From Burkholderia stabilis (GTDB taxonomy: Bacteria; Pseudomonadota; Gammaproteobacteria; Burkholderiales; Burkholderiaceae), in contig NZ_CP016442.1 in the NCBI RefSeq assembly GCF_001742165.1, positions 3,410,001 to 3,474,000 of the forward strand: a DNA stretch of 64,000 nt, given 5' to 3'. A program made the translations under genes and the position numbers. Of the stretch, positions 10,992 through 20,157 are shown piece after piece. A model generated the notes under the pieces. The model ran no database searches and was not told where the DNA came from. It saw only the letters and a list, made by a program, of their open reading frames with translations. How positions within the stretch are numbered: position 1 is the first letter of the stretch; each line of letters opens with the position of its first letter.

Positions 10992-12443
10992 ATGCAAACC
11001 GTATCGATGCTGATCGGCGGCGAACGCCGCCATTCGTCCAGCGGCGCGACCTTCGTGCGCCGCAACCCGCTCGACGGCGAAGTCGCGTCCGCCGCGCCCG
11101 CGTGCACCGTCGACGATGCGCGCGCGGCGGCCGACGCGGCGGCTGCGGCGTTTCCCGAATGGGCCGCGCTCGGCCCCGGCGCGCGCCGCGCGCTGCTGCT
11201 GAAGGCGGCCGCCGCGCTCGAAGCGAAGCACGAGCAGTTCGTCGCCGCGATGGCGGCCGAGACGGGCGCGTCCGCGCTGTGGGCCGGCTTCAACGTGCAC
11301 CTCGCCGCGAGCGGGCTCGTCGAGGCCGCGTCGCTGACCACGCAGATCGGCGGCGAGCTGATCCCGTCCGACGTGCCCGGTTCGCTCGCGATGGGCGTGC
11401 GCCAGCCGGCCGGCGTCGTGCTCGGCATCGCGCCGTGGAATGCGCCGGTGATCCTCGCGACGCGTGCGCTCGCGCTGCCGCTCGCATGCGGCAACACGGT
11501 CGTGCTGAAGGGCTCGGAGCTGTGCCCCGTCACGCACGGGCTGATCGTCGAGGCGTTGCAGGAGGCCGGGCTGCCGCCGGGTGTCGTCAACTTCGTGACG
11601 AATGCGCCCGAGGATGCGGGCGCCGTCGTCGATGCGTTGATCGCGCATCCGGCCGTGCGCCGCGTGAATTTCACGGGCTCGACGCGGGTCGGGCGGATCG
11701 TCGCCGAAGCGTGCGCGCGCCACCTGAAGCCGTCGGTGCTGGAGCTCGGCGGCAAGGCGCCGTTCGTCGTGCTCGACGATGCCGATATCGACGCGGCCGT
11801 CGCCGCCGCCGCGTTCGGCGCATTCGCGAATTCCGGGCAGATCTGCATGTCGACGGAGCGCATCATCGTCGACGCGTCGATCGCCGATGCATTCGTCGCG
11901 AAGCTCGCCGACAAGGCCGCGTCGCTGCCGCTCGGCGACCCGCGCAACGGGCCCGTCGTGCTCGGCTCGCTGATCGACATGAAGGCCGTCGAGCGCTGCA
12001 ACGCGCTGATCGACGACGCGCTCGCGCACGGCGCGACGCTGCTGTGCGGCGGCAAGTCTGACAGCACGCTGTTTCCGGCCACGCTGCTCGATCGCGTGAC
12101 GCCGGCGATGCGTATCTACGCCGAGGAATCGTTCGGCCCGGTGAAGGGCATCGTGCGCGTCGACGGCGAGGACGCCGCGATCCGCTGCGCGAACGACAAC
12201 GCGTTCGGGCTGTCGTCGGCGGTGTTCAGCCGCGATGTCGCGCGGGCGATGCGCGTCGCCGCGCGCATCGAATCGGGGATCTGCCACGTGAACGGCCCGA
12301 CCGTGCACGACGAAGCGCAAATGCCGTTCGGCGGCGTGAAGGACAGCGGCTTCGGCCACTTCGGCGGCAAGGCCGGCATCGCGGCATTCACGGACCTGCG
12401 CTGGATCACCGTGCAGACCGCGCCGCGCCACTATCCGTTCTGA
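10992..12443 (+). CDS. Aldehyde dehydrogenase, benzaldehyde/salicylaldehyde/vanillin type
   Basis: A 483-residue NAD(P)+-dependent aldehyde dehydrogenase. Catalytic Cys285 (in SGQICMSTERI), Glu251 (LELGGKAPFVVLDDADID) and the Asn of APWNAP are present. The C-terminal EAQMPFGGVKDSGFGHFGG resembles salicylaldehyde and vanillin dehydrogenases. It lies 29 bp after mdlC with the Shine-Dalgarno ggag at 10983, so it most likely oxidises benzaldehyde made by the decarboxylase to benzoate. Confidence 0.88.
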   Translation: MQTVSMLIGGERRHSSSGATFVRRNPLDGEVASAAPACTVDDARAAADAAAAAFPEWAALGPGARRALLLKAAAALEAKHEQFVAAMAAETGASALWAGFNVHLAASGLVEAASLTTQIGGELIPSDVPGSLAMGVRQPAGVVLGIAPWNAPVILATRALALPLACGNTVVLKGSELCPVTHGLIVEALQEAGLPPGVVNFVTNAPEDAGAVVDALIAHPAVRRVNFTGSTRVGRIVAEACARHLKPSVLELGGKAPFVVLDDADIDAAVAAAAFGAFANSGQICMSTERIIVDASIADAFVAKLADKAASLPLGDPRNGPVVLGSLIDMKAVERCNALIDDALAHGATLLCGGKSDSTLFPATLLDRVTPAMRIYAEESFGPVKGIVRVDGEDAAIRCANDNAFGLSSAVFSRDVARAMRVAARIESGICHVNGPTVHDEAQMPFGGVKDSGFGHFGGKAGIAAFTDLRWITVQTAPRHYPF

Positions 12444-12457
12444 CGAGGCCGCCGACG

Positions 12458-13402
12458 ATGAAGATCGCGATTCTGGGCGCCGGCGCGATGGGCTCGCTGT
12501 TCGGTGGGCTGCTGGCGGAAAGCGGCGAGGCCGTCACGCTGATCGACGTGAACGACGCGCATCTCGACGCGATTCGCCGCGACGGGCTGCGCATCGACGA
12601 CGATCGCGGCGAACGGCGCATCCGCGCATTGCAGGCGGTGCGGCCCGAAGCCGCGCAGGCGGACGCCGTCGCCTCGCCCGATGCGTCGTTCGACCTGCTG
12701 ATCGTTTTCACGAAATCGCTGCATACGCGTAGCGCGCTTGACGGCGTGCGCGCACTGCTGGGCCCGCATACGTTCGTGCTGACGCTGCAGAACGGGCTCG
12801 GCAACGTCGAGACGCTGAACGCGTTCGTGCCGCTCGAACGCATCCTGGTCGGTGTGACGACGTGGCCGGCCGATGCCGCGGGGCCCGCGCACGTTCGCTC
12901 GCACGGTGCCGGCACGATCCGCATGATGACGGCCGACGGCGCGGCGCGCCCGTTCGCGGCGACGGTGGCCGACGCGCTGTCGCGCGCGGGGCTCGCGTGC
13001 ACGCTCGATGCCGACGTGTGGGCCGCGATCTGGGAGAAGGTCGCGTTCAACGCGGCGCTCAACACGCTGTGCGCGGCGACCGGTTGCACGGTCGACCAGC
13101 TCGGCAACCATCACGACGGGCCGCGGCTCGCGCTCGCGATCGCGGCCGAGACGGCCGCCGTCGCCCGTGCGAAAGGCATCGCCGTCGATGGCGAACGCAT
13201 CGCGCGCAACGTCGGGCATGCGATCCGCGAACATCGCGGCCATCGCCCGTCGATGCTGCAGGACGTGCTCGCGGGCCGCCGCACGGAGATCGACGCAATC
13301 AGCGGCAAGGTCGTTGCCGCTGCGCGTGAAACGGGCGTCGCGGTGCCGCATACCGAGACGCTGCTCGCGCTCGTCCGGCTGATCGACGCGCGGATCGACT
13401 GA
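12458..13402 (+). CDS. 2-dehydropantoate 2-reductase (ketopantoate reductase) family protein
   Basis: A 314-residue ApbA/PanE-family protein. The N-terminal NADPH-binding loop is KIAILGAGAMGSLFGGLLA; LTLQNGLGN and the central catalytic WEKVAFNAALNTLCA are family features, with a C-terminal helical domain. It begins 14 bp after the aldehyde dehydrogenase stop and so belongs to the aromatic keto-acid operon. That context suggests reduction of an aromatic 2-keto or 2-hydroxy acid rather than pantothenate synthesis. A second paralogue is at 54065-55111. The substrate cannot be read from sequence. Confidence 0.85.
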   Translation: MKIAILGAGAMGSLFGGLLAESGEAVTLIDVNDAHLDAIRRDGLRIDDDRGERRIRALQAVRPEAAQADAVASPDASFDLLIVFTKSLHTRSALDGVRALLGPHTFVLTLQNGLGNVETLNAFVPLERILVGVTTWPADAAGPAHVRSHGAGTIRMMTADGAARPFAATVADALSRAGLACTLDADVWAAIWEKVAFNAALNTLCAATGCTVDQLGNHHDGPRLALAIAAETAAVARAKGIAVDGERIARNVGHAIREHRGHRPSMLQDVLAGRRTEIDAISGKVVAAARETGVAVPHTETLLALVRLIDARID

Positions 13403-13576
13403 GCGTCAGGCCGGCGGCCGGCTTGCGCTACATCACGCAACGAGCCGCCGTGCGCCGCGCGCAGGCGCGGGATTGAAACAGGTTGGACACGATACCGGCG
13501 CGGTGCGTTGACGCCGGCCGCGCAGCAAGAGATCCGGGCACGCGCCGATGCGCCAGCCCGGGCAACTGGAGACGTC

Positions 13577-13660
13577 ATGAAAACCATCGAATGCCGTTGT
13601 CTTGCCGCGCGCCGTTCGCGCGCGTTGCCGCCGCTGCGCGGCGCACGGGAGGTCGCATGA
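13577..13660 (+). CDS. Candidate 27-residue leader peptide coupled to the AAHS transporter
   Basis: ATG at 13577, with an SD-like ggagac 5 bp upstream, opens a 27-codon frame (MKTIECRCLAARRSRALPPL then RGAREVA). Its TGA (13658-13660) overlaps the transporter ATG (13657) as ATGA. It has two Cys and six Arg residues and no homologue that I recognise. The SD and exact stop-start overlap suggest translational coupling; coding conservation is untested. Confidence 0.4.
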   Translation: MKTIECRCLAARRSRALPPLRGAREVA

Positions 13661-15051
13661 GCACGCGCGACGGATTGCCGCCGCCGGTCGACATCGGCGC
13701 GACGCTCGACGACGGGCCGTTCACGACGATGCAGCGTTGCGTGGTGTTGCTCGCCGCGCTCGCGATCGTGCTGGATGGCTTCGATGGCCAGCTGATCGGC
13801 TTCGCGATTCCGGTGCTGATCCGCGAATGGGGCATCACGCGCGGCGCGTTCGCGCCGGCCGTCGCGGCCGGGCTGATCGGGATGGGCATCGGCAGCGCGT
13901 GCGCGGGGATCGTCGCGGATCGCTTCGGCCGCCGCCAGGCCGTGATCGGCAGCGTGTTCCTGTTCGGCGTCGCGACCTGCGCGATCGGTTTCGCGCCCGA
14001 CGTCGCGACGATCGCGATACTGCGGTTTTGCGCGGGGCTCGGGATCGGCGGCGCGCTGCCGACGGCCACGACGATGACGGCCGAATACACGCCCGCGCGG
14101 CGCCGTACGATGATGGTGACGGCGACGATCGTCTGCGTGCCGCTCGGCGGGATGCTCGCCGGCCTGTTCGCGCACGAGGTGCTGCCGCGCTACGGCTGGC
14201 GCGGGCTGTTCTTCGCGGGCGGCGCGCTGCCGCTCGTGCTCGGTTTCCTGCTCGTGCGTGCGCTGCCCGAATCGCCGCGTTACCTCGCGCGGCGCCCGGC
14301 GCGCTGGCCGGAGCTCGGCGCGCTGCTCGCGCGGATGCAGCGGCCGGTCGCGCCGGGCACGACGTTCACCGATGCGAAAGACGCGCGTGCGCCCGGCGCC
14401 CGCGGCGGCTTCGGCGCGCTGTTCGAGCGCGGCCAGGCGCGCGACACGATCGCGCTGTGGTGCGCGTTCTTCATGTGCCTGCTGGCCGTGTATGCGGCGT
14501 TCAGCTGGCTGCCGACGATGCTCGCGGCGAGCGGGCTGAGCGTGTCGGTCGCGGGCGCGGGGCTCACGGCATACAACCTCGGCGGCGTGATCGGCGCGCT
14601 GCTGTGTGCATGGGCGATCACGCATGCGGGCTCGCGCTGGCCGCTCGCGTTGTGCAGCATCGGCGGCGCGGCGAGCGCGGTGTGGCTGATGGGTGTCGAT
14701 GCGAGCCGTCACACGGGCTGGCTGATCGTCGGGCTCGGCATGCACGGGCTGTTCGTCAACGCGGTGCAGTCGACGATGTATGCGCTCTGCGCGTACATCT
14801 ACCCGACGGCGGTGCGCGCGACGGGCACCGCGAGCGCGCTCGCGTTCGGCCGTCTCGGCGCGATCCTCAGCGCGTTCGCGGGCGCGATCGTGATTACGGC
14901 GGGCGGGGCAGGCGCGTACCTGACGATGCTGGCTATTGCGATGGGCGTCGTGTGCGTCGCGTTGCTCGCGGTGCGGCGGCACATTCCGCGGCTGTCGCGC
15001 GCGCAGGCGCTGCCGCACGAAGGGGAGGAGCTGGCCCGCACGTCGTCGTGA
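13657..15051 (+). CDS. MFS aromatic acid:H+ symporter (AAHS family)
   Basis: A 464-residue, 12-helix transporter. The first helix contains the AAHS signature VLDGFDGQLIGFAIPVLIREWG, and the loop 2-3 motif is DRFGRRQAVIG; LPESPRYLARRP follows helix 6, as in PcaK, BenK and MhpT. ATG at 13657 follows gggagg and overlaps the stop of a 27-codon upstream frame. It is the last gene of the mdlC cluster, so it probably imports benzoylformate, mandelate or benzoate. The long loop after helix 6 is typical of the family. Confidence 0.88.
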   Translation: MSTRDGLPPPVDIGATLDDGPFTTMQRCVVLLAALAIVLDGFDGQLIGFAIPVLIREWGITRGAFAPAVAAGLIGMGIGSACAGIVADRFGRRQAVIGSVFLFGVATCAIGFAPDVATIAILRFCAGLGIGGALPTATTMTAEYTPARRRTMMVTATIVCVPLGGMLAGLFAHEVLPRYGWRGLFFAGGALPLVLGFLLVRALPESPRYLARRPARWPELGALLARMQRPVAPGTTFTDAKDARAPGARGGFGALFERGQARDTIALWCAFFMCLLAVYAAFSWLPTMLAASGLSVSVAGAGLTAYNLGGVIGALLCAWAITHAGSRWPLALCSIGGAASAVWLMGVDASRHTGWLIVGLGMHGLFVNAVQSTMYALCAYIYPTAVRATGTASALAFGRLGAILSAFAGAIVITAGGAGAYLTMLAIAMGVVCVALLAVRRHIPRLSRAQALPHEGEELARTSS

Positions 15052-15071
15052 CGGCGGGCGCATGACGTGCG

Positions 15072-16025
15072 TTACAGCGTGGTGCGCACGTGCCAGAGCT
15101 CGGGGAACAGCACGACGTCGAGCATCTTGCGCAGATACGGCGCGCCGCTCGTGCCGCCGGTGCCCTGCTTGAAGCCGATGATGCGCTCGACGGTCGTCAC
15201 GTGACGGAAGCGCCACTGGCGGAATGCGTCCTCGAGATCGACGAGCTCCTCGGCCATCTCGTAGAGCTCCCAGTGCTGCTGCGGATGACGGTAGACCTCG
15301 AGCCACGCGGCTTCGACCGTTTCGTCGTGCAGCGTCGGCTGCGTCCAGTCGCGCTCGAGCCGCGCCTGCGCGATCGGGAAACCGCGCCGCGCGAGCAGAC
15401 GCACGACCTCGTCGTAGAACGACGGCGCTTCGAGCGTCGCGCGCACCTGTTCGAGGATGTCAGGGCGGTGCGCATGCGGCTGCAGCATCTGTACGTTCTT
15501 GTTGCCGAGCAGGAATTCGAGCTGGCGATACTGGTACGACTGGAAGCCCGACGACTGCCCGAGATACGGGCGCATCGCCGAATACTCGGATGGCGTCATC
15601 GTCGACAGCACGCTCCACGCCTGCACGAGCTGCTCGAGGATGCGCGACACGCGCGCGAGCATCTTGAACGCGGGCGGCAGCGCATCGCTGCGAACCGCGT
15701 CGAGCGCGCCGCGCAGCTCGAACAGCGCGAGCTTCATCCACAGCTCGCTCGTCTGATGCTGGATGATGAACAGCATCTCGTTGTGATCGGGCGACAGCGG
15801 ATGCTGCGCATCGAGGATCGAATTTAGCGACAGGTAGTCGCCGTAGCTCATCGACTTCGAGAAATCGAGCTGCGCGTTGTGCCAGCCGGCTTGATCGGCG
15901 GCGTCACCGGGCACGTGCGGCGCTTCGTGCGCCGCGTGTTGCGCCGGTTGCGCGGCGCGTGCGCCCGAGAACGGGCAGCCCGCCGGCGCGTCGCTGCCGG
16001 GTGGCTGCATATGACCAGAATTCAC
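15072..16025 (-). CDS. kynA: Tryptophan 2,3-dioxygenase
   Basis: A 317-residue heme dioxygenase that opens the indole ring of L-Trp to N-formylkynurenine, the first step of the kynurenine pathway. Diagnostic blocks are [57 protein letters not shown] and [27 protein letters not shown] (identified in part), including the C-terminal heme-ligand His region. GTG at 16025 is chosen because GGAG lies 7 bp upstream. The Pro/Ala-rich first 45 residues are usual in Burkholderia. It is the last gene of kynB-kynU-kynA. Confidence 0.97.
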   Translation of the reverse strand: MNSGHMQPPGSDAPAGCPFSGARAAQPAQHAAHEAPHVPGDAADQAGWHNAQLDFSKSMSYGDYLSLNSILDAQHPLSPDHNEMLFIIQHQTSELWMKLALFELRGALDAVRSDALPPAFKMLARVSRILEQLVQAWSVLSTMTPSEYSAMRPYLGQSSGFQSYQYRQLEFLLGNKNVQMLQPHAHRPDILEQVRATLEAPSFYDEVVRLLARRGFPIAQARLERDWTQPTLHDETVEAAWLEVYRHPQQHWELYEMAEELVDLEDAFRQWRFRHVTTVERIIGFKQGTGGTSGAPYLRKMLDVVLFPELWHVRTTL

Positions 16026-16089
16026 GACTTTCTCCAGATTTGAATGACAGTGGCGCGGCGCGCGTTCGGTGCGCGCCGGGCGAGGCCGG

Positions 16090-17343
16090 TCAGGTCACCG
16101 CGCCGCGTTCGGCGAACTCGGGCGCCTTCCACGCGTCGGTCGCCAGGATGTCGCGCAGCGTCTCGACGGCATCCCACACGTCGACGAAGCGCACGTAGAG
16201 CGGCGTGAAGCCGAAACGCAGCACGTACGGCTCGCGGTAGTCGCCGATCACGCCGCGCGCGATCAGCGCCTGCATCACTTCGTAGCCGTGCGGATGCTCG
16301 AAGCTCGCCTGCGAGCCGCGCTGGTGATGCGCGCGCGGCGTGACGAGCTTCAGCGACAGGCCCGCGCAGCGCGCTTCGACGAGCGCGATGAACGCGTCGG
16401 TCAGCGCGAGCGACTTGCGGCGGATCGCCTGCATGTCGGTCTGCAGGAACACGTCGAGCCCGCATTCGACCATCGACATCGACACGATCGGCTGCGTGCC
16501 GCACAGGAAGCGCGCGATGCCCGGATCGGGCGCGAAACCCGGCTGCATCGCGAACGGCGCGCGGTGGCCCCACCAGCCGGACAGCGGCTGCGAGAAATGC
16601 GCGTGATGGCGCTGCGGCACCCAGACGAACGCCGGCGAACCGGGGCCGCCGTTCAGGTACTTGTACGTGCAGCCGACCGCGCCGTCCGCGCGCGCGCCGT
16701 TCAGGTCGACCGGCACCGCGCCGGCCGAGTGCGCGAGATCCCACAGCATCAGCGCGCCCGCGTCGTGCACGAGCTGCGTGACGGCCGGCATGTCGTGCAT
16801 GTAGCCGGTGCGGTAGTTCACGTGCGTGATCATCGCGACGGCCGTGTCCGCACCGAGCGCGGCAGGCAGGTCGGCCGGATCGTCGATCAGGCGCAGTTCG
16901 TAGTCGCCGCCGAGCTGTTCGATGAGCCCCTGCGCGATATACAGGTCGGTCGGGAAGTTCGACCGCTCCGACACGATCACGCGGCGCTCGGGCGCGCGTT
17001 CGGCCTGGTGGCGCACCATCGCCGACAGCAGCTTGAACAGGTTGATCGAGATGGTGTCGGTCACGACCGTTTCGCCGGGTGCGCCGCCGATCAGCGTCGC
17101 GAGCTTGTCGCCGAGGCGGCGCGGCAGCGCGAACCAGCCGGCGGTATTCCAGCTGCGGATCAGGCCTTCGCCCCATTCGGCGTCGATCACCTGCAGCGCG
17201 CGGGCGGCCGACGCGCGCGGCTGCGCGCCGAGCGAGTTGCCGTCGAGGTAGATCACGCCGTCGGGCAGGGAGAACTGGTCGCGCAGCGGGGCAAGCGGGT
17301 CGTCGCGGTCGAGCGCGAGCGCGTCTTCACGGGTCTTGATCAT
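16090..17343 (-). CDS. kynU: Kynureninase
   Basis: A 417-residue PLP-dependent hydrolase that cleaves L-kynurenine to anthranilate and L-Ala. It shows [41 protein letters not shown] and the PLP-lysine motif [18 protein letters not shown]. The position between kynB and kynA and the short spacing (64 bp to kynA, 25 bp to kynB) indicate one transcript. Anthranilate made here could feed catabolism or quinolone synthesis; no anthranilate genes lie in the window. Confidence 0.97.
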   Translation of the reverse strand: MIKTREDALALDRDDPLAPLRDQFSLPDGVIYLDGNSLGAQPRASAARALQVIDAEWGEGLIRSWNTAGWFALPRRLGDKLATLIGGAPGETVVTDTISINLFKLLSAMVRHQAERAPERRVIVSERSNFPTDLYIAQGLIEQLGGDYELRLIDDPADLPAALGADTAVAMITHVNYRTGYMHDMPAVTQLVHDAGALMLWDLAHSAGAVPVDLNGARADGAVGCTYKYLNGGPGSPAFVWVPQRHHAHFSQPLSGWWGHRAPFAMQPGFAPDPGIARFLCGTQPIVSMSMVECGLDVFLQTDMQAIRRKSLALTDAFIALVEARCAGLSLKLVTPRAHHQRGSQASFEHPHGYEVMQALIARGVIGDYREPYVLRFGFTPLYVRFVDVWDAVETLRDILATDAWKAPEFAERGAVT

Positions 17344-17368
17344 GATGTCGGGTCGTAGGTCGGATGAA

Positions 17369-18010
17369 TCAGCTGGCGCGGGCGGGCAGCGCGCGCAGCA
17401 CGGCGCGCACGGGGCTCGCGTCGAGCGTCGAGAATTTCAGCGGGAGGGCGATCAGTTCGTAGTCGCCGGGCGGCACGTCGTCGAGCACGATGCCTTCGAG
17501 GATCGCCATCCGATGCGCGCGGATACGGAGATGCGCGTCCATCGTCTTCGATTCCTGCGGGTCGAGCGACGGCGTATCGATGCCGATCAGCTTCACGCCG
17601 CGCGCGGCGAGCAGGTCGATCGTTTCAGGGGCGACCGCGCAGAAGCCGGGGTCCCATTGCGCGACCGGCGCCTGCGCGCAGGTGCGCAGCAGCACGCGCG
17701 GCGGCACGCCGTCGAGCGCGGCCGCGACGTCGTCCGGCCGCACGACCGGCGATGCGCCGATGCAATGGATCACGCGGCACGGGCCGAGGTAGGTGTCGAG
17801 CGGCACGGCGCCGATCGGCGCGCCATCGGCGTCGTAGTGCAGCGGCGCGTCGCAGTGCGCGCCGGTGTGCGGCGACAGCGTCAGGCGCGCGACGTTGACT
17901 GGCGAGCCGGCCTCCATCCGCCATACGCGTTCGACGGAAACCGGCGTATCGCCCGGCCACACGGGGGTGGCGGGGCTGACGGGCGGCGAGATGTCCCAGA
18001 GTGTGTCCAT
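17369..18010 (-). CDS. kynB: Kynurenine formamidase (arylformamidase)
   Basis: A 213-residue cyclase-family metal hydrolase that converts N-formylkynurenine to kynurenine and formate. The metal-binding motif [12 protein letters not shown] is near residue 48; [19 protein letters not shown] and a C-terminal [18 protein letters not shown] are typical of bacterial KynB. ATG at 18010 gives the family-typical [10 protein letters not shown]. It is the first gene of the operon, divergent from the Lrp-type kynR. Confidence 0.97.
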   Translation of the reverse strand: MDTLWDISPPVSPATPVWPGDTPVSVERVWRMEAGSPVNVARLTLSPHTGAHCDAPLHYDADGAPIGAVPLDTYLGPCRVIHCIGASPVVRPDDVAAALDGVPPRVLLRTCAQAPVAQWDPGFCAVAPETIDLLAARGVKLIGIDTPSLDPQESKTMDAHLRIRAHRMAILEGIVLDDVPPGDYELIALPLKFSTLDASPVRAVLRALPARAS

Positions 18011-18087
18011 GGCATGACGAATCGGTGAGTCGATCCTTCGAATGATAGGTGGACGCTCGCAGAAAGTGCTTGCGAAATAAACATGGA

Positions 18088-18102
18088 CAATCCGCCGGAT
18101 TG
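18088..18102. promoter_or_regulatory. Putative KynR operator, caatcc-gcc-ggattg palindrome
   Basis: A perfect 6-bp inverted repeat with a 3-bp spacer lies in the AT-richer part of the 130-bp region between divergent kynB and kynR. Its 15-bp span fits an Lrp/AsnC dimer site. Flanking tracts (gaaataaaca, gataattcg) add to the Lrp-like character. Binding is inferred. Confidence 0.55.
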
Positions 18103-18140
18103 GCAGATAATTCGACTCAGAGGGAAAACGGGGACCATAA

Positions 18141-18641
18141 ATGCACGCGATCACGCTCGATGCCACCGACTGCCGGATTCTGGCGGTACTGCAGGAGGAG
18201 GGCAGAATCAGCAATCTCGACCTGGCGGAACGCATCTCGCTTTCGCCGTCCGCCTGCCTGCGCCGCATGCGCCTGCTCGAGGAGCAGGGCGTGATCGAGC
18301 ACTATCGCGCCTGCCTGAGCCGCGAGAAGCTCGGCTTCGAGCTCGAGGCGTTCGTACAGGTGTCGATGCGCAACGAAGAGAATCAATGGCACGAGCGCTT
18401 CGCGGAAGCGCTGCGCGAATGGCCGGAGGTGGTCGGCGCGTTCGTCGTGACCGGCGAGAGCCACTACCTGCTGCGCGTGCTCGCGCACAACCTCAAGCAC
18501 TATTCGGATTTCGTGCTGAACCGGCTCTACAAGGCGCCGGGCGTGATGGACATCCGTTCGAACATCGTGCTGCAGACGCTGAAGGATGAAGCCGGCGCGC
18601 CGGTCGGGCTGGCGCGCACGGGCGCGATCAAAGCCGTGTGA
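18141..18641 (+). CDS. kynR: Lrp/AsnC-family regulator of the kyn operon
   Basis: A 166-residue Lrp-type protein: N-terminal HTH ([20 protein letters not shown] with [19 protein letters not shown]) and a C-terminal RAM effector domain ([18 protein letters not shown]). Divergent placement from kynB matches known kynR loci, where kynurenine acts as inducer. ATG at 18141 follows a gaccataa sequence with weak SD character. Its 3' end overlaps the convergent flavin reductase gene by 14 bp. Confidence 0.92.
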   Translation: MHAITLDATDCRILAVLQEEGRISNLDLAERISLSPSACLRRMRLLEEQGVIEHYRACLSREKLGFELEAFVQVSMRNEENQWHERFAEALREWPEVVGAFVVTGESHYLLRVLAHNLKHYSDFVLNRLYKAPGVMDIRSNIVLQTLKDEAGAPVGLARTGAIKAV

Positions 18642-19137
18642 GGCCGTGGAAGCCGCCGCCGTGGAACACGAGCGGCGGCGTGTCGTCCGTGGCTGCGCGC
18701 ACGCCGCAGCGCTCCACTTCGCCGACGAAGATCACGTGGTCGCCTTCGTCATAGCGGCTGCGGTTGTGGCATTCGAACCATGCGAGCGCGCCGTCGAGCA
18801 CGGGCATTCCCGAGTTGCCGGCCACGTGCGCGATCCCTTCGAAGCGATCACCCTTGTACGTCGAGAAACGCTTGCACAGGTCGAGCTGCGACGCCGCGAG
18901 CACGTTCACCACGTAATGGCTGTTGCCGCGGAACACCGGCGTCGACGCCGATTTGTGCGCGAGGCTCCACAGCACGAGCGGCGGATCGAGCGATACCGAG
19001 TTGAACGAGCTGGCGGTGATGCCGATCAGTTGCCCGGACGGCGCGCGCGTCGTGATCACCGTCACGCCCGTCGCGAACTGGCCGAGCGCCTGGCGGAAGG
19101 CGGCCGAGTCGAAATCCGGCGGATTGGCGTGGCTCAT
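18628..19137 (-). CDS. Flavin reductase (FMN-binding split-barrel, HpaC-like)
   Basis: A 169-residue flavin reductase-like protein with FRQALGQFATGVTVITTRAP, GITASSFNSVSLDPPLVLWSL and HVIFVGEVERCG, the hallmarks of short-chain reductases that supply reduced FMN or FAD to two-component monooxygenases. No partner oxygenase gene is adjacent, so the partner is elsewhere or the reductase is general. It converges with kynR and overlaps its 3' end by 14 bp. Confidence 0.9.
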   Translation of the reverse strand: MSHANPPDFDSAAFRQALGQFATGVTVITTRAPSGQLIGITASSFNSVSLDPPLVLWSLAHKSASTPVFRGNSHYVVNVLAASQLDLCKRFSTYKGDRFEGIAHVAGNSGMPVLDGALAWFECHNRSRYDEGDHVIFVGEVERCGVRAATDDTPPLVFHGGGFHGLTRL

Positions 19138-19491
19138 CGGGCGGCCATCCGGAACGAAACGGGCGGGCGCGGCGCGACGCGGGTGTGACGGGCGCGGCGG
19201 ACGAAAGGCGACAAGGCGGTCGATTGGGAAGTGGTGCGCATCGCCCGATTTTAGCGGAATCGGGGCCGCCGGGCCCGGCCGGACGGCGTATTGCGAGGAT
19301 AGCGTGAGGTAGCGAACACTGCTGCAGGCTGCCCGATTCGCGATGGCGGGCGGATCGGGGCGGCTGTTCTGTCGCGGTTTTGTGCGGCGCAGCCGGGTTG
19401 TCCTTCCGTCGATCAGTCTGGTTCTCCAACTCCACCTTCAGCCGCCAAGTCGCCAAGTCGCCAAGTCGCCGGTCGACCACCGACTCCCGCG
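19138..19491. other. 354-bp intergenic region with an octamer triplication
   Basis: This holds the upstream region of the flavin reductase gene and the 3' flank of the membrane-protein gene. I see no convincing gene. The octamer aagtcgcc is repeated three times in tandem at 19447-19470. A fairly T-rich stretch at 19365-19390 gives no clear terminator hairpin. Confidence 0.7.
19447..19470. repeat. Tandem octamer aagtcgcc, three copies
   Basis: Three perfect adjacent copies of aagtcgcc just downstream of the membrane-protein stop codon. It is short and may be a replication-slippage product; no function is visible. Confidence 0.85.
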
Positions 19492-20157
19492 CTATCGCGC
19501 CGCCGCCAACCCCAGCGACAGCGCACCCGTCACGATCAGGCTCGACGCCCAGACCGCATCGAGATTGAACCAGCTCCGCGCTACGAACTTCAGCCCGAGA
19601 TAGCGGTACACGAGCCACGCGAGCCCGCCGCCGGCGGCGATCATCGCGGCGGCGTGCACGGCCGCGACGACGAGCGCCATCCCGAGATGAGTATCGACGA
19701 GCGTGGCCGCCGCGCGATGGCCGGCGTCTCGGTCCAGTCCGCAGAGCCCGAGATAGATCGGCACCAGCATCAGCCCCGCGCCGTGCGCGATCGCGACCGC
19801 GAACGACCACAGGCCGAGCCGCGCGGGCGGGATCCGCGCGAGCGCGCGCGGATGCCGGCGCCGGATCAGCAGCACGGCGCCGAAGCCGATCACGAGTGCG
19901 CTCGCGCCGATCCGGATCGCCGATTGCCATGCGAGCAGCGCGGCGAGCAGCCCGAACGGCAGCATCACCGCGAATACCGCAAGCACGTGGCCGAGCGCGA
20001 GATAACCGAGCGCCGCGACGAGCGCGCCGCCGCGGCGCGTCATCAGCGCGTTCGACACCGCGAGCGGCCAGCCCATCGCGGGATTGAGCCCGTGATAGAC
20101 GCCGCTCGCGAGCACGGCCGCCCACAGAGCGAACTGCGCATGCAGGCCGGTGCTCAA
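19492..20157 (-). CDS. Polytopic membrane protein coupled to the SBP56 gene
   Basis: About 221 residues and about six hydrophobic helices. Notable polar motifs within helices are YHGLNPAMGWPLAVSNALM near the N-terminus and AHGAGLMLVPIYLG in the middle; histidines in such places occur in metal or small-molecule transporters, but I do not recognise the family with certainty. There is no early ATG; TTG at 20157 overlaps the preceding TGA as TTGA, indicating translational coupling to the SBP56 gene. A later ATG (MGWPL) would remove the first helix. It probably works with the SBP56 protein in sulfur or metal handling. Confidence 0.75.
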   Translation of the reverse strand: MSTGLHAQFALWAAVLASGVYHGLNPAMGWPLAVSNALMTRRGGALVAALGYLALGHVLAVFAVMLPFGLLAALLAWQSAIRIGASALVIGFGAVLLIRRRHPRALARIPPARLGLWSFAVAIAHGAGLMLVPIYLGLCGLDRDAGHRAAATLVDTHLGMALVVAAVHAAAMIAAGGGLAWLVYRYLGLKFVARSWFNLDAVWASSLIVTGALSLGLAAAR

